Part shown: piece by piece, positions 6,671 through 11,789 of the stretch
Layout: each line of letters opens with the position of its first letter
Position numbering within the stretch: the stretch's first letter is position 1
Origin: CAZPEV01 sp964585635
GTDB lineage: Bacteria; Zixibacteria; MSB-5A5; GN15; JAAZOE01
Length of the DNA stretch: 11,789 nt
NCBI GenBank assembly: GCA_964585635.1
Contig: CAZPEV010000105.1
Coordinates: 1-11,789, forward strand
Direction: 5' to 3'
The notes under the pieces: model-generated
The model's input: only the letters and a program-made list of their open reading frames with translations
What the model was told of the DNA's origin: nothing
Databases searched by the model: none
Made by a program: the position numbers and the translations under genes

Positions 6671-7582
6671 ATGTATTCGCGGACTGCCATAGCTTCTCTC
6701 TGGGTCTTGCTCGCTGCCTCGGCTGTCGGCTGGGCCGTCCCGATGCCGAGGATTCAATTGCCGGATCTCACCGCCGTGGCGCCGGGCGCGACCGTGGAAT
6801 TGCCGATTGTCATCCGCAACTACCCCCTCGACATGGGCGGTATTGATCTGACCGTGGCCTATGATTCTGCGGCCATGACCATCACCGATGTCGTCTTCGG
6901 CCAACTACTGACCGGCTGCAAGTGGGAGTTTCTTGGTCATCAGACGATCGACAGCAGCGGTTGCGCTCCCTCCTGTTCGCGGCTTCTCCGGTTGATGGCC
7001 ATCGCCGAAACGGTCAATGGGCCGTACCACCCCTCCTGCTTCGGGCCGCCCGACAGCGCCGTTTATGAATTGTTCCGGCTGCAGATTCAGGTCTCCGGCG
7101 ATCCCTCCGTCTACGGGACCTACCAGCCGATTCGGTTCTTCTGGCGCGATTGCACCAGCAACGGCGTTTCCACCCCGGCCGGTGATTTCCTTTGCGTCGA
7201 CGCCAAAATCTATGATCATCTGGGTAACCTGCTCTGGGATGAAGCCGATGACCAAACCTATCCGGAAGAGTCGCGGCCGCCGGGCGTCGGTTCCCCCGAC
7301 AGTTGCGGCGCAGCCAAACGGCTGCTGATCTGCGGTGATGCCAACGGCGATGGCGCAACTAACGTCGGCGATGCCGTCTCCATTGTCAATTATATCTTCA
7401 AGACCGGACCGGCGCCCAGTCCACTGGAGATGGGAGACGCCAACGGAGACAAAGCCTGCAACGTCGGCGACGCCATCTATATCGTCAATTTCGTCTTCAA
7501 GTCCGGACCCGCGCCCGTCTGCGACGGCCTGGTCCGCTTCATCGAGTACCAACACGGCGGCATATATATCACCACGCCATAA
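6671..7582 (+). CDS. Secreted cohesin-like domain protein with C-terminal dockerin type I pair
   Basis: The product is 303 aa. Residues 1-22 are a signal peptide (MYSRTAIASLWVLLAASAVGWA). Residues 28-180 resemble a cohesin-type beta-sandwich: VAPGATVELPIVIRN, then MGGIDLTVAYDSAAMTITDV, the typical opening of that fold. This domain has several Cys pairs that may form disulphides after export. Residues 220-283 carry two EF-hand-like calcium loops of dockerin type: 223-234 (D, N, D, N, D at positions 1, 3, 5, 9, 12) and 256-267 with the same ligands, though the usual Gly at position 6 is Lys261. A 20-residue tail follows. Dockerin domains bind calcium and usually cohesins; in FCB-type candidate phyla such repeats are common at the ends of secreted proteins without cellulosomes. 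GGAG lies 13 bases before ATG, a long spacing. The gene is monocistronic and convergent with the next gene. Confidence 0.85.
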   Translation: MYSRTAIASLWVLLAASAVGWAVPMPRIQLPDLTAVAPGATVELPIVIRNYPLDMGGIDLTVAYDSAAMTITDVVFGQLLTGCKWEFLGHQTIDSSGCAPSCSRLLRLMAIAETVNGPYHPSCFGPPDSAVYELFRLQIQVSGDPSVYGTYQPIRFFWRDCTSNGVSTPAGDFLCVDAKIYDHLGNLLWDEADDQTYPEESRPPGVGSPDSCGAAKRLLICGDANGDGATNVGDAVSIVNYIFKTGPAPSPLEMGDANGDKACNVGDAIYIVNFVFKSGPAPVCDGLVRFIEYQHGGIYITTP

Positions 7583-7623
7583 GCTTTCGCGCACGGAATT
7601 CGGATTATCGACAGGTTTTGCCG

Positions 7624-8355
7624 TCAGGCGGCAAGCAGCGCGGCGAGGTCTACGGGGAGTTGATCCCAGGTTCGGCCGTCGAGAAGACGGCCGTTTTTCT
7701 TCTTGTTGAATCCGCCCCATTGCTTGAAGAAGAACGGGACGCCAATCCTTTGGGATTGATCGCGGATGTCGATGACCCATTCGGGCAGCATGAGGCGCGC
7801 CCCAGGGCCGGATTCACCCCCGACGATGACCCAGTCGATACCCCGCAGGTTCAATTTGGGGAGCGGCCCCAGAAGAGGCTCCAGCGACAAGAATTTGATC
7901 CGTGCCCTGGTCCGGCGCAGGTCGCCGATCCGAAAGCGGCAGCTATCGTCCTCAACCGTAACTCCCATCCAAACATTGGGAGACCACGGCAGGGACTCGT
8001 GGATTTCCAACAGACGGCCGGAGCGCTTGGTCAGAACCTGGAACTGATGTTGCGATGCCGCCGCCATGACCTCAAAGACGTCCTGGATGAACTTCAGCGG
8101 GACTTTTTCATGGAACAGGTCGCCCATCGAATTGACAAAGATCATCTGCGGTTTTTTCCATTTGAGCGGAAGTTCCAGGCTTTGGCGATGGGTCGTCACC
8201 CGGAAACCGTGGGCGTAGTTGGGCGACCCCATGGCCTTCAGCCGCCTGGCCATCCGTTCGGCATAGCAGTGTTGGCATCCGGCGCTTTGCCGCGTGCATC
8301 CGGTGACTGGGTTCCAGGTCGACTCCGTCCATTCAATTTGAGATTTCTGCGCCAA
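7624..8355 (-). CDS. DUF5131 / phage Gp37-Gp68 family protein
   Basis: The product is 243 aa and starts at TTG 8355-8353. AGGTGA lies 6 bases upstream (8367-8362), and the resulting N-terminus (IEWTESTWNPVTGC) aligns with family members, so TTG is preferred. Family signatures are the N-terminal three-Cys motif C20-x6-C27-x2-C30 followed by YAE, then VNSMGDLFHE, LTKR, SLEPLLGP, WVIVGGESGPGAR and PFFFKQWGG. The three cysteines recall a radical-SAM-type cluster site, but the spacing is not the canonical C-x3-C-x2-C and the activity is unknown. The family is found in phages, plasmids and islands and often has a neighbouring three-Cys-motif partner (TcmP). No such partner is visible here, so this copy looks orphaned. 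Its stop lies 41 bases from the stop of the convergent dockerin gene. Confidence 0.9.
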   Translation of the reverse strand: MAQKSQIEWTESTWNPVTGCTRQSAGCQHCYAERMARRLKAMGSPNYAHGFRVTTHRQSLELPLKWKKPQMIFVNSMGDLFHEKVPLKFIQDVFEVMAAASQHQFQVLTKRSGRLLEIHESLPWSPNVWMGVTVEDDSCRFRIGDLRRTRARIKFLSLEPLLGPLPKLNLRGIDWVIVGGESGPGARLMLPEWVIDIRDQSQRIGVPFFFKQWGGFNKKKNGRLLDGRTWDQLPVDLAALLAA

Positions 8356-8393
8356 AGTTTTTCACCTATTTCCTGTATTTCTTAAGAGCCTTA

Positions 8394-8427
8394 GGTCAGG
8401 AGGCTGCCGCAGCAAGCACTCCTGACC
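8394..8427. repeat. Palindromic element (9-bp perfect stem with inner hairpin)
   Basis: GGTCAGGAG (8394-8402) pairs perfectly with CTCCTGACC (8419-8427). The 16-base loop can form a further GCTG/CAGC stem (8403-8406 with 8410-8413). It lies in the leader side of the DUF5131 gene and 114 bases after the stop of the 8541-9005 gene. Neither side has a T-run, so it is not a typical intrinsic terminator. A partly similar palindromic stretch occurs at 9122-9157. A REP-like dispersed element is the likeliest reading. Confidence 0.6.
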
Positions 8428-8540
8428 ATTTCTTGTCCACAGCTTTCAAGAATAAACCTCTGATGCGGCGGCAACGTCACCGAAAGTATCAACGCGCTCA
8501 ATGCATAGATACTGCCGTCGCCGCAGTCAATTCTGTAGTG

Positions 8541-9005
8541 CTACAATATCCCAGGGCCGGTATTCATCCTTATCTCCTCTTGCGGCTGTATCTGAAGCCG
8601 GCTTACCTTCACCGTCGCGCTGTCCAACTTCACGGAAATCGCCGGAGTAAACGTATGCGTTTGCTGCAACACGGCCCTCAGAGAGCTGAGCTCGGCGCTG
8701 ATTTCTTGTTTCTCGGATTCAATCTTCCGCACCTGTTCATTATATTTCGTACTTATCCTGGCCGTTTGTTCATTCGCCGCCACAATCTTGTTTCGATTGA
8801 AATAGGCATTGACGCCGCCCGAAAGGGTGCAGATTAGCGCTATGACAATACACATGTTCATGTATCTTTTCATCAAGGCCGGTTTCCATGCCGGCGAATC
8901 GTTCGGCAGCTTCTGGATGCAATTGCCGATATAGAAAATGGCCAAGACGCTTACGCCGGCCGTGCCGAAGCTGGCCAGCTTGACCAGCAGTTCAAGAGTT
9001 CCCAT
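8541..9005 (-). CDS. Small membrane protein with two transmembrane helices and coiled coil
   Basis: The product is 154 aa and I do not recognise a family. ATG 9005-9003 has an excellent Shine-Dalgarno, GAGGAG at 9018-9013, seven bases upstream. Residues about 8-30 (LVKLASFGTAGVSVLAIFYIG) and about 50-69 (NMCIVIALICTLSGGVNAYF) are hydrophobic and likely span the membrane. The 20 residues between them are polar, with Lys and Arg just before helix 2. Residues about 74-115 are Glu/Lys/Gln-rich with heptad-like spacing (NEQVRKIESEKQEISAELSSL), a probable coiled coil. A beta-type tail (VKLDSATVKVSRLQIQPQEEI) follows. The two-helix hairpin plus coiled coil suggests an oligomeric or scaffold role, but no function can be assigned. 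It stands alone, separated from DUF5131 by 185 bases, so linkage to it is uncertain. Confidence 0.7.
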   Translation of the reverse strand: MGTLELLVKLASFGTAGVSVLAIFYIGNCIQKLPNDSPAWKPALMKRYMNMCIVIALICTLSGGVNAYFNRNKIVAANEQTARISTKYNEQVRKIESEKQEISAELSSLRAVLQQTHTFTPAISVKLDSATVKVSRLQIQPQEEIRMNTGPGIL

Positions 9006-9121
9006 ACCATCGCTCCTCTGTGATTATTGACAGATATCCACTCGGGCAGGGAGTTGTGGGATTCTGTAATCGCCGTCTGAATTCATGCCACCAGGGCCCC
9101 TTTGCTCCCGCTGCTTATGCA

Positions 9122-9157
9122 GTCCTTAGATCAGAAGCCCGCCGTAGCGGGTGCTCC
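9122..9157. repeat. Second palindromic stretch, partly similar to 8388-8427
   Basis: CCTTAGATCAGAAGCCCGCC begins at 9124. It resembles CCTTAGGTCAGGAGGCTGCC at 8389-8408, with 15 of 20 bases equal. The right part forms a hairpin of its own: CCCGC/GCGGG with a short CGTA loop (9138-9151), extended by AGC/GCT on the outside with one bulge. This supports a degenerate dispersed palindrome family, though two copies are weak evidence. Confidence 0.4.
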
Positions 9158-9345
9158 CGCCCGTTCAGCCTGGTCGATCAGTTTGTCTGTTGTCCCGTGG
9201 TTTGCTCGTGCCAAGCCTAATCTATGGCAATTACGCTACAACATCAATGTCAAATGCGACTCCGCCGGCATTATTGAGAGTAATCTCTGGGGAGGTCATA
9301 TCTGTGCCTATAGCCAAATCCCCGGTCGTTAGTCTCCCTTCCATC

Positions 9346-9365
9346 GGGAGGGGTAGGGAGAGGGG
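9346..9365 (+). other. Putative G-quadruplex motif in a purine-rich tract
   Basis: Four G-runs, at 9346-9348, 9350-9353, 9356-9358 and 9362-9365, are separated by loops of 1, 2 and 3 bases and meet the usual G3-N1-7 rule. The surrounding stretch 9346-9380 contains only two pyrimidines. It lies in non-coding DNA. Confidence 0.6.
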
Positions 9366-9636
9366 AGATAAGAGGGAAAGCAGACGCACAAAACCACAGG
9401 GTCCCCCGAAAATGACAAAACGAACGCAACTATTTCCGGCCCCGACGGTCATATCTGATTGTGTGGCATATGAATGGCGTTCATTTGGTCATTTTCGCAC
9501 GCGATCAAGAATTGGGTTCATTCTGCCCAAAGACCGTCCTTGCGGCCAGATCAGGCCATGATTTGAAATCGGGCGCGGAAGCCGCCTCTATGCGGTTGTG
9601 CCATTTTCGCAGGGGCCGGGCTTGCCGGCCCGGAGT

Positions 9637-9828
9637 TCAGCGCTGCCGATCAGATGAAATCTGTAAAGCCAAGAGGTTGTGAAGGTCTCCCAATGGGGGA
9701 AATCTGATATTTGTCGAGTAAGGCGCCGGGGGCATAAACATAATGTCGCCGGGGACTTGGGTCGAAGAAGAGTCGATCTGACAGAAAATAGTTGTTTGAT
9801 TCAAGGAATTTTTGACGTACCTTGTCAT
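9637..9828 (-). CDS. Possible 63-aa hypothetical protein (weak)
   Basis: ATG at 9828-9826 has AGGA 8 bases upstream (9840-9837). The 63 residues (MTRYVKNSLNQTTIF...) have no signal peptide, no membrane segment and no motif I recognise. The frame extends 20 codons further upstream to another possible start without a ribosome-binding site. No good promoter is visible. It is listed because it is the only reading frame in the gene-poor region with a plausible initiation site; chance is an equally good explanation. Confidence 0.2.
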   Translation of the reverse strand: MTRYVKNSLNQTTIFCQIDSSSTQVPGDIMFMPPAPYSTNIRFPPLGDLHNLLALQISSDRQR

Positions 9829-9995
9829 GATTATTTTCCTGTTGATCTGGGAAACCGACAAAAGGCCTGAATGGATAACGTTAGCCACTCTCGTTCGTTG
9901 CCCCGTGTGCGCAGTGACAACCAGGTGATAAGCACAATCGCATCCTATTTAACAACCCCGTATCAGGCGCCCACGCCGATTAAGAGAGGCCGATA

Positions 9996-11117
9996 ATGCT
10001 GCATTCTTCGAGGATGAAACCTCTGCTCATCGGCGATAAGAGCGCATCGGTGCCGATCATCCAGGGCGGCATGGGGGTGGGAATATCCCTCGCGGGGCTG
10101 GCCTCGGCGGTGGCCAACGAGGGGGCCATCGGCGTGATCGCCGCGGCCGGAGTCGGTATGAACGAACCGGACTTCTTCACCAATTTCCTGGAAGCCAATA
10201 TCCGCGCCCTGCGCCGCGAGATTCGCAAGGCGCGATCGCTGACCCATGGCATTTTGGGCCTGAACGTCATGATGGCCAATTCCAACCATGGCGATCTCTT
10301 CCGCACGGCGATCGAGGAAGGGATCGATATCATATTTTCCGGCGCGGGATTGCCCTTGACCTTGCCGGAATATCTGACCAAAGGCTCGCATACGAAGCTG
10401 GTGCCGATCGTCTCCTCGGCTCGGGCGGCCGGCTTGATCTGCAAGCGCTGGCTGCGCAAATATGACTACCTGCCCGACGCGGTCGTGGTCGAGGGCCCCA
10501 AAGCGGGCGGACATCTTGGTTTTTCCGAGGAGCAGATTTTTGACCCGGCCTATGCCCTGGAGAAGTTGATTCCCGCCGTGGTGCAGGAGGTCGGCGCCTA
10601 TGTGACCGCGCACGGCCGACCGATTCCGGTCATCGCCGCCGGGGGCGTATATACCGGCCGGGATATTCGGACGTTCATCGGATTGGGAGCGGCCGGCGTT
10701 CAGATGGGGACGCGCTTCGTCGCCACGCATGAGTGTGACGCCGATCCGTCATTCAAACAAATGTACATCGACGTCCGGGCGGAGGGGATAGTGATCATCA
10801 AGAGCCCGGTGGGGATGCCCGGGCGGGCCATCCGCAACCAATACATCGATGATATCAGCTCGGGAATAAAGAAACCATACAAATGCCCGTATCATTGCAT
10901 CTCCACCTGCGATTATACCAACTCGCCCTACTGCATCGCGCAGGCCCTGATGTCGGCCAAGAAAGGTCATTTCCAGAGTGGTTTTGCCTTTGCCGGGGCG
11001 AACGCCTACCGCGTGACCGAAATCGTTTCCGTGAAGAGGCTGATCGCTGAGTTGGTGGCCGAATATGAGGCGACGGCGGTGGGTCTGACGGCCGCGACCG
11101 ATATCCACCCGGCCTGA
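9996..11117 (+). CDS. Nitronate monooxygenase / 2-nitropropane dioxygenase-like FMN protein
   Basis: The product is 373 aa. GAGAGG at 9984-9989 lies 6 bases before ATG 9996; the inner Met7 has no spaced ribosome-binding site, although relatives often begin near there. The fold is a TIM barrel: VPIIQGGMGVGISLAGLASAVANEG (19-43) is the N-terminal signature, GLNVMMAN (88-95) follows, and EGPKAGGHLGF (166-176) holds the His (H173) that aligns with the catalytic base of class I nitronate monooxygenases. PVIAAGGV (211-218) and GAAGVQMGTRF (231-241) form the FMN phosphate site. The C-terminus has C297-x3-C301-x3-C305-x7-C313, common in a branch from anaerobes. Members include nitronate monooxygenases and FabK-type enoyl-ACP reductases; the true substrate cannot be told from sequence, and no fatty-acid genes adjoin. 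It is probably cytoplasmic and monocistronic. Confidence 0.9.
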   Translation: MLHSSRMKPLLIGDKSASVPIIQGGMGVGISLAGLASAVANEGAIGVIAAAGVGMNEPDFFTNFLEANIRALRREIRKARSLTHGILGLNVMMANSNHGDLFRTAIEEGIDIIFSGAGLPLTLPEYLTKGSHTKLVPIVSSARAAGLICKRWLRKYDYLPDAVVVEGPKAGGHLGFSEEQIFDPAYALEKLIPAVVQEVGAYVTAHGRPIPVIAAGGVYTGRDIRTFIGLGAAGVQMGTRFVATHECDADPSFKQMYIDVRAEGIVIIKSPVGMPGRAIRNQYIDDISSGIKKPYKCPYHCISTCDYTNSPYCIAQALMSAKKGHFQSGFAFAGANAYRVTEIVSVKRLIAELVAEYEATAVGLTAATDIHPA

Positions 11118-11155
11118 ACGATCAGCCGCGCCGTAAGCCCCCTTGATTCCACCGG

Positions 11156-11467
11156 CTAAGTAAATCGCTGCTTCATCTGGTCGCGATATGCCTCAAAGGC
11201 TTCTCGGCCCGGCTCCGTCAGGCTAAGGAACGTCCTCGGCTTCTTACCGACAAACGCCTTCTTAATCACCAGATACCCGGCCGCCTCCAGCTTACTCAGA
11301 TGCGTGGACAGGTTGCCCGCCGTCAGGCGGGCTTGATTCTGAACGAAGAGAAATTCAGCCCGTTCGACAACATAGAGCAACGCCATAATATTGTATCTCG
11401 CCGGCTCGTGAATGAGTCGATCGATATCCGGCAATTGAAGGCCGTCGGTATCCTTATCGGCTGGCAT
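11156..11467 (-). CDS. Winged helix-turn-helix transcriptional regulator (HTH_34-like)
   Basis: The 103-aa product is one winged-helix domain. Residues about 17-33 (RLIHEPARYNIMALLYVVE) form the first helices. Residues about 48-66 (LTAGNLSTHLSKLEAAGYL) are the turn and recognition helix. Residues 67-86 (VIKKAFVGKKPRTFLSLTE) make the wing, and a C-terminal helix (GREAFEAYRDQMKQ) would serve dimerisation. The GNLSTHLSKLE...GYV...F.G..P.T pattern is typical of the small MarR/ArsR-like HTH_34 family, which is often encoded with a membrane protein. It has no sensor domain and no metal-binding Cys cluster. GGAGGTGA ends 4 bases before ATG 11467. Its start overlaps the end of the upstream membrane gene by 14 bases, which implies translational coupling. 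A local repressor role is likely but inferred. A 38-base gap separates it from the convergent flavoprotein gene. Confidence 0.87.
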   Translation of the reverse strand: MPADKDTDGLQLPDIDRLIHEPARYNIMALLYVVERAEFLFVQNQARLTAGNLSTHLSKLEAAGYLVIKKAFVGKKPRTFLSLTEPGREAFEAYRDQMKQRFT

Positions 11468-11789
11468 GGTTCACCTCCGGGCCCGGCTTCGGGTATTTCT
11501 CGAGGAATCGGATGAGGAGCATGAACCCAATACCGAAAATAATCACACCCGGTATTCCGAAACTGATTATGGCCCCCAGCGGCCGGCCGACAAAATTAAG
11601 CAGGAATTCGGACTCGACCATGCCGAAGAGCAGCAGCCCCAAATAGATATACAGGCGGGGAAAATCCAAGAAATAGACGGTGATCGCAAGCACGGGAGCC
11701 GCTAGTACGGCGATCAGGGGCCAGCCCATGCGTCCCGGAACACCGCGGCCGACAATCATGATCACCAATGGCAGGGTGAAGATAACGAC
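11454..11789 (-). CDS. Multi-pass membrane protein, N-terminus beyond right edge
   Basis: The minus-strand frame is open to the right edge of the window, so the gene is partial. An in-window TTG at 11768 could serve as a start, but the frame upstream reads VVIFTLPLVIMIVG, a clear continuation of a membrane helix. The 111 visible residues contain about four hydrophobic segments: the edge helix, PLIAVLAAPVLAITVYFL, LYIYLGLLLFGMV and IISFGIPGVIIFGIGFMLLI. They end in a polar tail (RFLEKYPKPGPEVNHASR). I do not recognise a specific family. It is the first gene of a pair with the winged-helix regulator, overlapping its start by 14 bases. This order suggests that the regulator responds to, or controls, this membrane protein. 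Confidence 0.75.
   Translation of the reverse strand, partial: VVIFTLPLVIMIVGRGVPGRMGWPLIAVLAAPVLAITVYFLDFPRLYIYLGLLLFGMVESEFLLNFVGRPLGAIISFGIPGVIIFGIGFMLLIRFLEKYPKPGPEVNHASR

Larger units (their letters stand above)
9006..9995. other. Gene-poor region of about 1 kb
   Basis: No convincing protein gene is seen in these 990 bases. All frames are broken and the longer open stretches overlap each other on both strands with no recognisable motifs. The region holds the leader of the 8541-9005 gene, a palindromic stretch (9122-9157), a G-run cluster (9346-9365), GC-rich inverted repeats at 9613-9631 (GGCCGG...CCGGCC), one weak small reading frame (9637-9828) and, at its right end, the leader of the 9996 gene. 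A short minus-strand frame ending at 9231 (reading TDMTSPEITLNNAGGVAFDID) could be the tail of a decayed gene, but nothing upstream continues it. Confidence 0.5.

Noticed and set aside
6905..7780. A 291-codon minus-strand open frame across the dockerin gene
   Set aside because: It is the mirror of the dockerin calcium loops, and the plus strand has signal peptide, cohesin-like and dockerin motifs.
9963..10730. A 255-codon minus-strand open frame
   Set aside because: It overlaps the flavoprotein gene, whose FMN-site motifs are unmistakable; the minus frame is a by-product of high GC.
11315..11332. Perfect hairpin GCCCGCC-GTCA-GGCGGGC, similar to GCCGTCAGGCGGC near 7620
   Set aside because: It lies in the conserved helix-turn-helix coding region (ARLTAG), where the codons explain it; the shared 12-base core with 7620 may be chance.

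Overview
The window looks like a piece of a free-living, probably anaerobic or facultative bacterial chromosome of about 55-60% GC. The best taxonomic hint is the small secreted protein at 6671-7582. Its C-terminal dockerin pair (DANGDGATNVGD followed by VNYIFKTGPAP) is a style I associate with the FCB group, especially candidate phylum Zixibacteria and its relatives. This is inference from protein style; there is no rRNA or marker gene here to test it.

Layout, left to right. Positions 1-2900 (minus) hold one continuous reading frame for a very large secreted NHL-type beta-propeller protein whose C-terminus lies beyond the left edge. A 331-base gap (2901-3231) follows. Then comes a minus-strand block: a ferredoxin-like Fe-S protein (3232-4035), a Crp/Fnr-family regulator (4123-4803), a single-domain response regulator (4867-5226) and the ribosome-associated GTPase HflX (5278-6375). 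A divergent promoter region (6376-6670) separates hflX from the plus-strand gene for the secreted cohesin-like/dockerin protein (6671-7582). This gene converges on a DUF5131 (phage Gp37/Gp68-type) gene (7624-8355, minus). Upstream of that gene are a strong palindrome and a small two-helix membrane/coiled-coil protein (8541-9005, minus). About 1 kb without a convincing gene follows (9006-9995), holding a G-quadruplex-type G-run cluster and a second palindrome. The right end has a nitronate monooxygenase/2-nitropropane dioxygenase-like flavoprotein (9996-11117, plus). It converges on a winged-helix regulator (11156-11467, minus) that overlaps an upstream membrane-protein gene (11454-11789, minus) cut by the right edge.

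How the genes fit together. The clearest functional unit is the Fnr-like regulator with the Fe-S protein. The regulator has an E-x-x-S-R recognition helix of FNR type. A near-perfect FNR-type palindrome (TTGAT-N4-GTCAA) sits just after its stop codon, about 41-43 bp upstream of a plausible start point for the Fe-S gene, which is the geometry of a class II activated promoter. The regulator has no cysteine, so it cannot sense oxygen through its own Fe-S cluster. Both this regulator and hflX have well-formed promoters whose -10 box lies only 6-8 bases before ATG and no Shine-Dalgarno sequence, suggesting leaderless mRNAs. The winged-helix/membrane protein pair at the right end is a translationally coupled two-gene unit.

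I did not find a convincing new multi-gene system. The most checkable points are the Fnr-like/Fe-S mini-regulon, the leaderless promoters, the orphan DUF5131 gene and the palindromic repeats.
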